A program made the translations under genes and the position numbers. Under the pieces are notes generated by a model. It ran no database searches. It saw only the letters and a list, made by a program, of their open reading frames with translations, and was not told the DNA's origin. A stretch of DNA of 64,000 nucleotides from Cunninghamia lanceolata (taxonomy: Eukaryota > Streptophyta > Pinopsida > Cupressales > Cupressaceae), in NCBI GenBank assembly GCA_027924645.1, contig BSBN01000860.1, forward strand, positions 4,464,001-4,528,000, given 5' to 3'. This document shows positions 35,258 to 47,757 of the stretch, piece by piece (position 1 is the stretch's first letter; every line of letters starts with the position of its first letter).

Positions 35258-35966
35258 TCACAACGCTCTGGATACAAATAGCTTTATTTGAGTGATATGG
35301 TCAATGTACACTTGATCATCACATGGATCAGTCTCAAGTAAACTGCTCATCATTGATTCCAGAATAAATATCTTTCCCAGACATGTGTAAGTATTCTCTA
35401 TCATCCTTTCCTCATTATTTACATTTTCAAGTAGTGGTGGCAGTAACTGATCTAGTTTATTCCTCCAAGTGTCCTTATCTTTTAGGTTGCCCTCATCATT
35501 GAAGAAGTTGGGAAATGCCAAATCAATACATTGATCAAAATCTTTCAAATCTGCTATCAATATACCATTAAATCTCTCATGTTCTTTCATCAATTTGTTA
35601 TATCATTTGAGCACTTGTTCCTCAGTGCTAGCTTTAGCATTCAACCCTTCCTTTATTTCCAACATTTTGATGTGTAGTCTTTTATGCTCTTGGTATAATT
35701 GATGTGTTCTATTGTGCAAATCCCAAACCTTGTCGCTATTTTTCATCATGTGGCCAAACCTTCTTTGAATCAATTCAGAGGCCATACTTTATTTGACAAT
35801 TTTCAATTCAGTTTCTAGCTGCTCACTTTTCTTTTGATTCTTTTCTACCTTATACTTCCAATAATTCACATCTGCCAAGGCCTCTATTACCCTTTGATCA
35901 CCTTCTAGGTATGGTGAGTAGCTGCTGGATGAAGGCAACTTGTCTCTGTTCAAATCAATCTCTTGT

Positions 35967-36394
35967 CTTAGCATAGCATTTTATTTCTTATATATATTAT
36001 TATCTTTCATTAATTTCTCAAATTGTGCTTTGGTAAACCTTGCAACATTAACATTTAAATCAGTAGTGTCCATAGGATCTTTATCCTCAATCCTTTGTAT
36101 CAACAGGCTACCAAAAGCTTTATTAGGATCATCATTGATAGGTAGTCTCTTATTTGGAGGATACAATGCCCATATAAGCAATGAGCATAGAATTTTATTT
36201 CTTATATATATTATTATCTTTCATTAATTTCTCAATTTTTGCTTTAGTAAACCTTGCAACATTAACAATTAAATTAGTAGTGTCCATAGGATCTTTATCC
36301 TCAATCCTTTGTATCAATAGGCTACCAAAAGCTTTATTAGGATCATCAATGATATGTAGTCTCTTATTTGGAGGATACAATGCCCATATAAGCA
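35967..36394 (-). repeat. 214-bp tandem duplication inside family X copy 2
   Basis: CTCTTATTTGGAGGATACAA occurs at about 36147 and 36361, and the whole segment between is doubled with a few changes. 214 is not a multiple of three, so the duplication shifts the frame. Confidence 0.85.
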
Positions 36395-36836
36395 ATGCTC
36401 TTTTATTAGGGTCATACCCTGATCCTCTTCTGATATCATCCATTGCCTCAATGTTGAGTTTCAACTTCTTATCTTGATTTCTATTGAAAGAATCAAATAC
36501 AATGGCCAAAGCCATGTCCCATCCAGGAATCAAAATCACACCTGCTTCTTGTAACAAGGTCCTTCCCCTTTCTAGAGTCATTATCTCCAATTCATTATTG
36601 ATCTCCTTCTGAAGCTCAGACAACACCTCATCCTGTATGTCAGGAGTAGTATCTTTCATTCTCTTCCTAGCTTGTTTTCCCTTGTATTCATATAAGAAGG
36701 CTTTAAACATAGGTGTTTTGATGAAATCATCATCTAATATGAATTTATTGTTGGCCAGTTGCCTTATGTCTTCTAATAGATCATTTGGTGCTTCCACAGT
36801 GACAGCTTCTTTGTCTTCAGGCGGTTCATACCCCTC

Positions 36837-36841
36837 AATGG
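36837..36841. repeat. Left target-site duplication of element A
   Basis: AATGG abuts the LTR here and recurs at 45942-45946 after the other LTR. Perfect 5-bp duplication. Confidence 0.92.
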
Positions 36842-38773
36842 TGTAGGAATACACACAACACTGAGAGGGGGGGTGAATCAGTGTTGTTAACAATTTTAAC
36901 ACTTTTTACTCCTTTTGATTAATTAAATTTCACAATTAAAGAATTCTTCAGAAAGAACAAAGAAAATATGCAGAGTATCAACACAAAAACTTGACACAAG
37001 ACATTTCCCGAGTGGAAAACCCTCTTGGGGTATAAAAACCACTCAACTGCCTCACTGGCTTAACACAAAATTCAGTTTACAACTATCTCACTGACATTAC
37101 AATTCTGCCTCATTGGCTTCTCTGCATGTCTCACTGACATTACAACATCTAAAATTCAATGAACAGTACAACTCAGGGGATTTCCCTGTTTCAATAAGAT
37201 CAATACCTTATTTCTCCTTTTCAAACTCAGACAAATGTATATTTTCTGTAATCAACCTTCAACAGTTATTATCATATCTTCAAATTTTATCTTCAAAATA
37301 TTTCATACCTCTATCTCTGCAAATCAATCTCAAAAACAACTCAATTCATTCTTTTCAATTTCATAGACACTTTCACTGCAATACTGAAAAATTTAACCTT
37401 CTCAAAATTTATTTTCAAAACTTTATCCTTCTCTAAGAAAATATTGTTCTACTCTGATCAAAAACATCTCCAATCTTGATTGCACAATCACATCAACAAA
37501 AATTAATGCTCTGCTCTTCAATCATAAAACCTTTCAATCTGTATTGCATCATCATACCTGCAAAAATTCATCTCATAAAAATCTTTCATCTTCTCAAGAA
37601 ATCTCTCTCATCTTCAAAAACCTCTCATTAAACTCTTTTTCTCAAAACTCTCTTACATCATCTCTGATCTGCAACACTTTATATCTGCCATTAAAAAATC
37701 TCTATATACAAAATGAATTTCCATCAAAACAATAATATCAAAAATTGATTCAACTTCCACCATCATATTTCTTTCCTCACACATTCTCAAAAAAATAAAA
37801 ACTAAAACACCAAAAATGAAGATTACATTCTTTTCATCTTCTCTGTCGTAGGAAACCTTCCAAATCTAACAAAAAATCTAAACAAGCTTTCTAACTTCAT
37901 TCTTCAAGTCTCCACATCTCTTATGCTTCGCTGTCTCACTATAATAGAAACAAAAAATCATGATTTTCTTGCCTTTTTAGAAACAGAAACCGTCAAATTT
38001 AAACCTTGTTAAATGAGGCTCCATTTGAATCTTTACCATTCGATGGGAACACCCCCGCCAACAATCATTTGAAACTTAGCCGTTGATCGGCTTTTTCGCG
38101 CCCACTTTTGAAGCTTCCACCGGTGCTCACCTGAAGCCTAGCACAAGGGGCCGGTAAGAATTATGAGCCAACACCCCTTAAGTTATAACTTAAAAACCCG
38201 ATGACCTTCTCAACCGGTCAATGAACAGTTAAAAGAAAAGTGCACTGACGTTTAGAATAGGATTTTAATGAAGTTTAAATTAGGTCTTGTGAAATAATGA
38301 AGAACTACATAAACCACTATATGTGGCATTTGTCACTATAAACCATTTGTAGGATAATACCAAACAATGCTAACCTTTGCCTCTTTCACTGAAAGATAAT
38401 TCCAAACCTTCAAACCACTGTGATTACAACAGGCCACAATCAAGAGTGTACCATAATTGCATGAAGACTAATCATAATGCCAATCTTTGCCTCTTTCACT
38501 GAAAGATCAAACTGAGAAGATCATGTCACTGATGAAGACTAAATCACTGATATCATTACCATGAAGGACCACTGAAATGACTAAGTCACAGAACAACTTC
38601 ACAACACTGATTGCATAACCAAACATGATATGTACCTGTCAATCATAATACTATTGCATCTTGTGAAAATATCATCCTGATACATGATCCCCTGTGATCA
38701 ACTGTGAAATGCAACAACCTGATATTTTGACATCAATGAAAAGACAATATGCTCACCTGTGAAATGTGCTACA
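36842..38773 (-). repeat. 3' LTR of element A
   Basis: Plus-strand start TGTAGGAATACACAC and end GAAATGTGCTACA. The hairpin ACAACACTGA (36855-36864) with TCAGTGTTGT (36878-36887) encloses the G-run complement of the C-rich loop. Small open frames in it (for example 37113-37436) are non-genic. Confidence 0.92.
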
Positions 38774-39121
38774 AAACTCCCCCTTTGTCTTTGACATTGA
38801 TGGCAAAACCATAACTCATTTCTCCCCCTTTTTGACATAAAAATGGCAAAGGCAAAAAAAATACCACAACCAATAGATTCCTGTTCTTGTAAATGCAATC
38901 CTCTAAATTTGTTTTGTCAAAACCAACACTTTACTTCATACTGATCAAATGCACAATACTGTAACACTGCCAACCAAAAAATATGTACAAAAAACTATAT
39001 ACAAACTATGTACAAATGAGATTCAGGACATCAAAAATGATTTAGAAGACAACTCCCCCTGAATCTAATATCTCTGTAACTTACTGAAGAGAGACAAGAG
39101 ACATAACTCCCAGTCTCTGTC
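38774..39121 (-). promoter_or_regulatory. Polypurine tracts of element A (three copies)
   Basis: On the minus strand, ACAAAGGGGGAGTTT adjoins the 3' LTR (38774-38787). A second tract AAAAAGGGGGAGA lies at 38821-38834 and a third, AGGGGGAGTT, at 39051-39060, soon after the end of pol. TTGCCATCAATGTCAAAG precedes the first, as in elements B and C. Confidence 0.78.
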
Positions 39122-42100
39122 TTAGATTTCAAATGTCTCCTTTGGCAAAGGCTTTGTGAAGATGTCAGCCAATTGATCACTTGTATGCACATATTCCAAA
39201 GCAACTTCATTTTCAATCACTTTTTCCCTTAGAAAATGATATCTAATAGCAATGTGTTTAGTTCTTGAATGCATTATAGGATTCTTTGACATATTGATAG
39301 AACTTGTGTTATCACAAAGAATAGACACAGGCTTTTTAACCTCAACCTTAATATCAAGAAGTGATTGTACCATCCAAAGTACCTGTGTACAACATGATGA
39401 AGCAGCAATGTACTCAGCTTCAGCTGTAGATAGAGAAACACAATCTTGTTTCTTACTATGCCATGCAACCAATCTGCCACCCAGAAAGAAAGTTGCCCCA
39501 CTTGTGCTTTTTCTGTCATCAGGATACCCTGCCCAATCTGCATCTGTATAGGCAAGAAGTGTAAAATCATTGTGTCTAGGATACCATAAACCAAAATCAA
39601 GTGTACCCTTAATATATCTAAAGATTCTCTTAACAGCATTCAAATGTGATTGTTTAGGACAAGCTTGAAATCTAGCAACCAAACAAACAGCCTGCATAAT
39701 ATCAGGCCTAGAAGCAGTGAGATATAAAAGACTCCCTATCATAGATCTATATAGAGACTGTTCTACTTCAGGTGATTCATCATTTTTACTTAGCTTATGC
39801 CCTGTCTCCATAGGAGTACCCAAAGGTTTGCAATCATCCATTTGAAATCTCTTTAACATCTCTCTGGCATATTTATTTTGTGAGATAAATATTCCCTTTT
39901 CAAGCTAAGATACCTAAAGACCAAGAAAGAAAGACAATTCTCCCAACATAGACATTTCAAATTCTGATTTCATAATGTTAGGAAATGAATGACTCATATC
40001 ATCATTGTTACTACCAAAAATGATATCATCAACATAGATTTCAACAACCAGAATATCCTCACCTTTGATTAAATAGTACAAATTACTGTCCACACCTCCT
40101 TTTGTGAACCCTTGTTCCTGCAGAAACTTATCCAGTCTATAATACCAAGCCCTTGGAGCTTGCTTTAAACCATATAAAGCCTTTTTCAATCTATAAACAT
40201 GATCTGAATTATCTTTATTCACAAAACCTTCTGGTTGTTCCATGTAGACTTCTTCTTCAAGATCTCCATTTAGAAATGCTGATTTTACATCCATTTGGTA
40301 AACTTTGAAATTTTTATAAACTGAAAAAGCTAAAAACATTCTTATAGCTTCTAATCTAGCAACAGGAGCAAATGTTTCTTCAAAGTCAATACCTTCAATT
40401 TGTGAATACCCTTTGCAAACCAATCTGGCTTTGTTTCTAACAACTTTACCTTTATCATCAAGCTTATTCCTAAACACCCATTTTGATCCAATGACATTCT
40501 TACCTTCTGGTCTTGGAACAAGTTCCCATGTTTTATTCTTTTCTATTTGGCTTAACTCCTCTTCCATGGCATTAACCCATGCTTCATCTTTGCTGGCCTC
40601 AACATAATTCTTTGGTTCCATTTTAGATATCAAACACACATGTGCTTGATTATGTGCAGCAGCAAGCTTTCCTCTTCTTGTTAACACACCACTGTCCTTA
40701 TCTCCAATGATCAACTCATGAGGATGATCTCTTTGAAATGCCTTTGAAAGAGTCTTTGTCTTAACATCAACAGATTATTCAGGATCTTCTTCCTCTTCCT
40801 GAATTTCTTCTTCCTTTTGTGAATGATGATCAACTTCAATGTCATGAATCAACTGCATACAGGGCTGCAAATCCTCATCCACCTTAACATTAGTACTTTC
40901 AATTATTCTTTTGAGCCTATTGTTAAAACACTTATATGCCTTGCTATGTGTAGAATAACCAAGAAATATGCCTTCATCACATCTAGACTCAAAACCACAT
41001 AAGCTATCATTATCTTTCTTGATATAACACTTACTTCCAAAAATTTTAAAATACCCAACATTAGCTGACTTACCATACCAAAGTTCATAAGGAGTATAAT
41101 TTGACTTTACCCTTAATTTAACTCTGTTCAGAGTATATACAGCTGTATGAACAGCTTCTCTCCAATAGACATTAGGCAGATTTGCATCATGTAGTAAGGT
41201 TCTTGCCATTTCTTTTACAGTCCTGTTTTTCCTTTCAGCTACTCCATTTTACTGTGGAGTTCTAGGAGTGGAGAATTGCCTTCTTATCCCATGTTTTTCA
41301 CAATACTCCTCAAATTCCTTTGAAGTATACTCTCCTCCATTGTCTGATCTTAAACACTTTAGCTTGAAATCAGATTCCTTTTCAACCATCTTCTTGAAGA
41401 TTTTGAATCTATCAAATGCCTCTGATTTATGCCTTAAGAATGTTACCCATGTCATTCTTGAAAAATCATCAATGAAAAGCATAAAATATTTTTCTCCTCC
41501 CAGAGCTTTAGTCCTTGTAGGACCACACAAATCTGAATGTACCAGCTGCAGAGGTTTTGAAGTAAAATACTCCTTAGGCTTGAAACTAACTTTGGTTTGC
41601 TTACCCAGCTGACACTCTTTGCATATAGTATTACTTGGTTTTGAAATATGAGGCATATTTCTGACATTGTGATTCCTGCTGATTCTCACAAGATTGTCAA
41701 AATTCACATGACCAAGTCTTCTATGCCACAACCAGCTTTCCTCAATTTGACCCATGAAACAGATATGACTATCAATACTTTTAGTTTCTGAGTTATGAAG
41801 ATTGTAGATGTTACCACTAGTCCTTAGACCTGCTGCAATAACCTTACCTGATTTCTTTTTGATCTCACATCCATGTGCATCAAAAACCACATTAAAACCA
41901 TTGTCACATATTTGACTGACACTTAACAAGTTGTGCTTCAGTCCTTCTACAAAATACACATCATGTAGTGGTGTTTCTTCATCAAGAAGAATTGTACCTT
42001 TGCCTTTGATCATAATGCAATCATTATTTCCAAACATAACAGAACCTTCATTAATGTCTTCAAACTTAACAAATTTTTCTTTGTCTCCTGTCATGTGATT

Positions 42101-42265
42101 GGAACAGCCACTGTCAATCACCCACTGTTCCTTCTTTCTGGCATGAAAAGCAGTTTGTGCAATCATAACATTAATGCTCTTATTGATTACCTTAGGTTTC
42201 CAAACAAGCAACTTCTTTTCAGAACTTGAAGAAGACAAACCTGTAACAGTATTCCTTATAGTTTG
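39122..42265 (-). pseudogene. pol: Pol of element A: protease, integrase, reverse transcriptase, RNase H
   Basis: Copia-order polyprotein. Protease: VIDSGCSNHM (near 42110). Integrase: the HRRLGHVNF...CKECQLGK zinc segment (41610-41740), HSDLCGP, SDNGGEY and the Glu of NGVAERKNRT. Reverse transcriptase: [34 protein letters not shown] and the catalytic IYVDDI (near 40030). RNase H ends DIFTKPLPKETFEI. Five in-frame stops break it: TAA at 41246-41248, TAA at 40772-40774, TAG at 39914-39916, TAG at 39905-39907, and the TAG at 42266-42268 that separates it from gag. At least two stand where Copia proteins have Gln (TPQ*NG). All could arise from CAA or CAG by one C-to-T change. No frameshift is visible in pol. 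The natural stop follows ETFEI. Confidence 0.92.
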
Positions 42266-43935
42266 CTACATTTTCAAAGAAGGTCTACAAAATTTGGCAA
42301 TATGCCCAAAATTTTTACAATTGTGACACTTCAAACTTCTTAAAAACATGAATGGATTCCTTGGAAATAAATGCATTTCTCTTCTGACTCCAAATTTGCA
42401 TTCACTGGCTTTATGTCCAAACCTATTGTAACAAAAACAATATCCAGTAAAGTGAGCATTATACCTGAAAGTATCACTTTTGTTGTAGTTTGTTGTCCTT
42501 ATGATTGATTTGCCATTTGTACTAGCCTTTTGTGAACATTGTCCCTCTTCAAATCCAAGACCTGATTTATCTTTGAATCCTTTTTGTTTATCAAGAAGAT
42601 CATCTAGTTTATCATTGCTTCTGCACATATCAATTCTTCTTCTCAGATCAACAATTTCAGCTTAAGTGTATGACATTCCTTGTCCTTGTTATTCAACTCT
42701 TTGTCTTTATCATCAATAATTCTCTTACTTTCTTCAAGAGAAAGAATTAGATCAGTAATCTGTTTCTCATAACAAGTTAACTTATTATTCATGATATCAT
42801 TTTCTTTTTGAAACAGACTTCTTTGTGCAATGATTTCCTTTTTAAGTTTCTTGACTTGACTTAATGCACACATCAATTCTCCTTCAAAGTCAATAACAGC
42901 TTCACAATTGTTTGATTGTTCCTCACATTTTTCATTTTGAACTTCATTTAGAATAGCCATAAACAAAGTCTGTGCATTTTCATCAAGAAAATCATCTGAA
43001 TCACTTTCAGTCATATCAACATTTTTGATGAACAAACTTCTTTTCTTTCTGAAATTATTTTTTCTTCTAGAAACAAACTGTTTCTTTTTGAATTGCTTCT
43101 TGTTTTCATCTTCATCACTGTCTGGATCTTTGTAAGGACACTGAGCTGCATAGTGTCCAATCTTTCCACACTCAAAACATTTGAATGGAATCTTACCTTT
43201 GTACTTACCAACAGATCCCTTCTTCAACTTGCTTGCAAGAGATATTTCTTGATCATCATCCAATTCATCTGAATCAGAAATCTCCTTTTCTTTTCTAACT
43301 GATTTGAAAGCAGCTTCTTTGCTTGAAGGTATGTCATTACTAATTCTCATCTCATAAGCTGTGAAAGTGCCATGAAGTTCATCAAAGGTAACTTTGCTTA
43401 AATCTCTTTCTTCAACTGCAGACACTTTGGATTCATATTTTGGATTTAAAGTCCTTAAGATTTTTGTAACAACTGTCTTCTCTTCCAGTGTATCACCAAG
43501 TCCTCTGATAGCATTTACAATTTCTTGGACCCTTAGAAGATATTCTGCCACTTTCTCATCATCACTCATTCTGAGACTTTCAAATTTTGCTCTGTAGGAT
43601 TGCAGTTTTGCTTCTTTGATTTTATCATCTCCTTAATAGATATTAGACAGTTTGTCCCATATTTCCTTGGCTGTTTTACACTCCATGATTTTGACAAGTA
43701 TGCCATTAGTAAGACCACAACATAATGCATTTTTAGCCTTAGCATTATTTTCATATGCCCTTTTCTCATCAGCTGTGCTAGGAGGATTTGTAGCAGTATA
43801 TGCAGTAACAATGGTAGCATACACATCATACCCCAGAGATGACAAATATGACTCCATCCTAAATTTCCAAAAAGCATGGTTAGAGCCATCAAACATAGGT
43901 GCCTTATAATTTGAGTAACCTTCTTGACTTGCCAT
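42266..43935 (-). pseudogene. gag: Gag of element A: Copia Gag fold, coiled coil, three zinc knuckles
   Basis: The ATG at 43935 (MASQEGYSN) follows the primer-binding site. The N-terminal part has PMFDGSNHAFWKFRM, YLSSLGYDV and KEIWDKLSNIY, then TAA at 43633, then KVAEYLLRVQEIVNAI (UBN2-type Gag domain). A first zinc knuckle CFECGKIGHYAAQC lies near residue 252. A Lys/Glu coiled coil runs up to a one-base deletion near 42655-42660 that shifts the frame. SGLGFEEGQCS and two more knuckles (CFCYNRFGHKASEC, CHNCKNFGHIAKFC) follow in the new frame. The frame meets TAG at 42266 before continuing into protease. Gag assembles the virus-like particle in the cytoplasm. This copy cannot make a whole Gag. 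Confidence 0.9.
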
Positions 43936-43992
43936 GATAAGTATTCCAGAAATATGATCTACCCAAGCTGATTAAGCTTTGACAGGGAACCT

Positions 43993-44007
43993 GGCTCTGA
44001 TACTAAT
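43993..44007 (-). promoter_or_regulatory. Primer-binding site of element A
   Basis: Minus strand ATTAGTATCAGAGCC directly after the 5' LTR. Initiator tRNA-Met type with A for G at one position. Confidence 0.85.
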
Positions 44008-45941
44008 TGTAGGAATACACACAACACTGAGAGGGGGGGGTGAATCAGTGTTGTTAACAATTTTAACACTTTTTACTCCTTTTGATTAATTAAATTTCAC
44101 AATTAAAGAATTCTTCAGAAAGAACAAAGAAAATATGCAGAGTATCAACACAAAAACTTGACACAAGAAATTTCCCGAGTGGAAAACCCTCCTGGGGTAT
44201 AAAAACCACTCAACTGCCTCACTGGCTTAACACAAAATTTAGTTTACAACTGTCTCACTGACATTACAATTCTGCCTCACTGGCTTCTCTGCATGTCTCA
44301 CTGACATTACAACATCTAAAATTCAATGAACAGTACAACTCAGGGGATTTTCCCGTTTCAATAAGATCAATACCTTATTTCTCCTTTTCAAACTCAGACA
44401 AATGTATATTTTCTGTAATCAACCTTCAACAGTTATTATCATATCTTCAAATTTTATCTTCAAAATATTTCATACCTCTATCTCTGCAAATCAATCTCAA
44501 AAACAACTCAATTCATTCTTTTCAATTTCATAGACACTTTCACTGCAATACTGAAAAATTTAACCTTCTCAAAATTTATTTTCAAAACTTTATCCTTCTC
44601 TGAGAAAATATTGTTCTACTCTGATCAAAAACATCTCCAATCTTGATTGCACAATCACATCAACAAAAATTAATGCTATGCTCTTCAATCATAAAAACCT
44701 TTCAATCTGTATTGCATCATCATACCTGCAAAAATTCATCTCATAAAAATCTTTCATCTTCTCAAGAAATCTCTCTCATCTTCAAAAACTTCTCATTAAA
44801 CTCTTTTTCTCAAAACTCTCTTACATCATCTCTGATCTGCAACACTTTATATCTGCCATTAAAAAATCTCTATATACAAAATGAATTTCCATCAAAACAA
44901 TAATATCAAAAATTGATTCAACTTCCACCATCATATTTCTTTCCTCACACATTCTCAAAAAAATAAAAACTAAAACACCAAAAATGAAGATTACATTCTT
45001 TTCATCTTCTCTGTCGTAGGAAACCTTCCAAATCTAACAAAAAATCTAAACAAGCTTTCTAACTTCATTCTTCAAGTCTCCACATCTCTTATGCTTCGCT
45101 GTCTCACTATAATAGAAACAAAAAATCATGATTTTCTTGCCTTTTTAGAAACAGAAACCGTCAAATTTAAACCTTGTTAAATGAGGCTCCGTTTGAATCT
45201 TTACCATTCGATGGGAACACCCCCGCCAACAATCATTTGAAACTTAGCCGTTGATCGGCTTTTTCGCGCCCACTTTTGAAGCTTCCACCGGCACTTACCC
45301 GAAGCCTAGCACAAGGGGCCGGTAAGAATTACGAGCCAACACCCCTTAAGTTATAACTTAAAAACCCGATGACCTTCTCAACCGGTCAATGAACAGTTAA
45401 AAGAAAAGTGCACTGACGTTTAGAATAGGATTTTAATGAAGTTTAAATTAGGTCTTGTGAAATAATGAAGAACTACATAAACCACTATATGTGGCATTTG
45501 TCACTATAAACCATTTGTAAGATAATACCAAACAATGCTAACCTTTGCCTCTTTCACTGAAAGATAATTCCAAACCTTCAAACCACTGTGATTACAACAG
45601 GCCACAATCAAGAGTGTACCATAATTGCATGAAGACTAATCATAATGCCAATCTTTGCCTCTTTCACTGAAAGATCAAACTAAGAAGATCATGTCACTGA
45701 TGAAGACTAAATCACTGATATCATTACCATGAAGGACCACTGAAATGACTAAGTCACAGAACAACTTCACAACACTGATTGCATAACCAAACATGATATG
45801 TACCTATCAATCATAATACTACTGCATCTTGTGAAAACATCATCCTGATACATGATCCCCTATGATCAACTGTGAAATGCAACAACCTGATATTTTGACA
45901 TCAATGAAAAGACAATATGCTCACCTGTGAAATGTGCTACA
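44008..45941 (-). repeat. 5' LTR of element A
   Basis: Near-identical to 36842-38773. Hairpin stems lie at 44021-44030 and 44045-44054. The G-run is one base longer (8 against 7). It is followed by the AATGG duplication at 45942-45946. Confidence 0.92.
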
Positions 45942-47757
45942 AATGGTTGGGTCATAACTTTGCACCCAAACTCTCCCTCTCCTTGTGCAATGTTTGTGTC
46001 TGCAGATAAACTTATATCAGGTGTGGGTTGAGGTGATAAGTGACCCAGGGATACTTCATACTTAGCCTATGCATCTTTAAGTTGTTTTCCTTTTTTGTTA
46101 AATACATGAAGGGGAACATTCTTGATTAGTTCTAGTGAATGTTTAATCATAGTGTCCAGTCTTTCGATAGGATCATCAATATCTTGGAAAACTCTGGTGT
46201 AGGTGGGGTTTTGGGCTACCCTCCAAGCCTCTGCTAACATGGTTTTATGGTACAAACTTCTTCTTTCTGCTGCTGTAGTTTCATCACAATTTCTGATTAA
46301 ATCTTCATCAACAAATAGGACATGATCATATCCCTTTAACTTCTGCTTTATTTTTACACTGTTTATGAAGTGTTCTGGATCAAAATCTCCTCTTGCATTT
46401 CCAAAAGGTAATATGAATTGTTCTAATTTACTATAAATTAATTGATAACCTTTGTCAGAAAGTACTGTGAAATCTCCAAAGCATAAAGTCACAGGCATAA
46501 ATGACTGTTTACACTAATTCTTGAGATGCATGAAGTCTGAGGAAGCCAATTGCCTAACAATTTCTAAGTATGTAACTCGATTTGGGCATGTCTTTGGTAG
46601 CAGGAAGGGTGAACCTTCATATCCAAATACTCTTATCATAGTGCAATCTCTAAAAACATACCAATCACCCCAATTATGGCTGAACTTTCACTCTTCATGT
46701 CTATCTTTTGGTCTCAAAAACTTCTGTATTTCCAATGAAAAATTGTGGCTGCAAGGATGTCCAAACCGTTTGAATATTAGTTTCACAAAAAAATATTCAA
46801 AGTATAAATAATGGGATTTGTCACATCTGCTATCCCAAATAGAAGTCCACATTTGCATAGGTTTTATATCTCCATTTTTGTCTAGGTCTCTTATCCTGAG
46901 ATTTCTATCCCATAAGCCCATACATTGTCCTTCATATAATACCATATGCATAAATAAAGAATAATGTCTGAATTTACTTCCTCCATTCTTAATAGACATT
47001 AAATCATTTTTTATATTATATGCCAGGTATTCAACATAATCAAAATACCACGCATCATGACTCTGTATGTCCACAGCTAGGATCATGGGTGCAATTTCCA
47101 TGAACATGGAGGCCTCTATTCCCAATATCTGGTAGGAAGAGTAATATGTGTTTTTGAAATAATCTTCAAATAATTCAGTTGAGTAGGGTGGATCTTCACC
47201 CTTTGAAAATACCCTAAGTTGGTTATTGTCACCACGAGGCCTGTGCAAGGGTAACTTCCATCTCTTATAATTGCTACTCATATTGCGGTAGTCAACCAAC
47301 AAATCCTTGATTCTGAATTTCTTGTCTAAACTTGTGTCTAACTGAAACACTATGGCTATATAGTCTCTGGTAATGGGGAAGAAACCAGTCCCATCATTGA
47401 ATTCAATATAACAAGTCTTAGGGTTGAATTTCTCTGAAAAAAACTTCAACAACTGGACATTTACAAACACATTCGAGACTACCAATTTACCCAAGTTTAG
47501 CCACCATGGGTTTGAAGTGGGTTTATGCCTGTGCATTTTTCTGTAATGGGAGATAAAGAGATCATACCCTCTGACTGGTGTCCATATATCCCCAATATCC
47601 TTGTATAAATCTTCAAATTTCTCAGCATGTGGGTTTAGTTGGGCATTTCTTTTGGATTTATGTCCTGACCCGGGACATTAGTTAATAAATCCCAATTTAG
47701 ATGCCTATCCTCAGTTTTTTGTCTTTTACTCTTTGGGTTTTGAATTGTTTCTTCCAT
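45942..47757 (-). pseudogene. Family X copy 2, 5' part (unknown function)
   Basis: Start ATG at 47757 (MEETIQNPKSKRQK, matching MENNPEKHKAKKQK of copy 1). A frameshift falls near 47670 (around NVPG), then DIWTPVRGYDLF, NPWWLNLGKLVVSNVFVNV, ITRDYIAIVFQL, LPLHRPRGDNNQLRVFSKGE, HYSLFMHMVLYEG and MQMWTSIWDSRCDKSHY run to TGA at 46688. In frame after that stop come HNWGDWYVFRDCTMI and TYLEIVRQL, another stop near 46516, and then MPVTLCFGDFTVL to 46067. Copy 1 has a close counterpart for each motif. Where copy 1 has stops at 4178, 5123 and 5204, this copy keeps Arg, Arg and Gln. The residual frame reaches the AATGG site, where element A is inserted in a Pro/acidic hinge. Confidence 0.72.

Larger units (their letters stand above)
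35258..36841 (-). pseudogene. Family X copy 2, 3' part (unknown function), cut by element A
   Basis: Minus-strand continuation of the gene that starts at 47757. After the insertion site it reads IEGYEPPEDKEA, ILDDDFIKTPMFKAFLYEY, GRTLLQEAGVILIPGWDM, IWALYPPNKR and IQRIEDKDPMDTT. Copy 1 has YEPPAE, VSDDEFIKTSEFKSFVYEY, LLVPGWDMSS, IWSFYPQDKR and VKRIGDIDP at the same places. A 214-bp internal tandem duplication (35967-36394) repeats the IWALYPPNKR to NNIYKK part out of phase. Further stops follow (near 35978, 35786 and 35600). The coiled-coil tail ends at 35258 with IKLFVSRAL. Too damaged to be made as one protein. Confidence 0.72.
36842..45941 (-). mobile_element. Element A: full-length Copia (Sirevirus-like) retrotransposon, degenerate gag-pol
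   Basis: 9,100 bp with LTRs of 1,932 and 1,934 bp (plus-strand ends TGTAGGAATAC and GTGCTACA), perfect AATGG target duplication, primer-binding site and polypurine tract. Gag, protease, integrase, reverse transcriptase and RNase H follow in Copia order on the minus strand. By eye I count about 22 substitutions and 2 indels between the LTRs (about 1.1 per cent, nearly all transitions). Long LTRs, a coiled-coil Gag and reiterated polypurine tracts suggest the Sirevirus lineage. It lies inside family X copy 2. Confidence 0.93.

Noticed and set aside
37113..38898. Small open frames in the LTRs of element A
   Set aside because: They recur in the second LTR (for example 37544 and 44643) and have low-complexity composition without domains.
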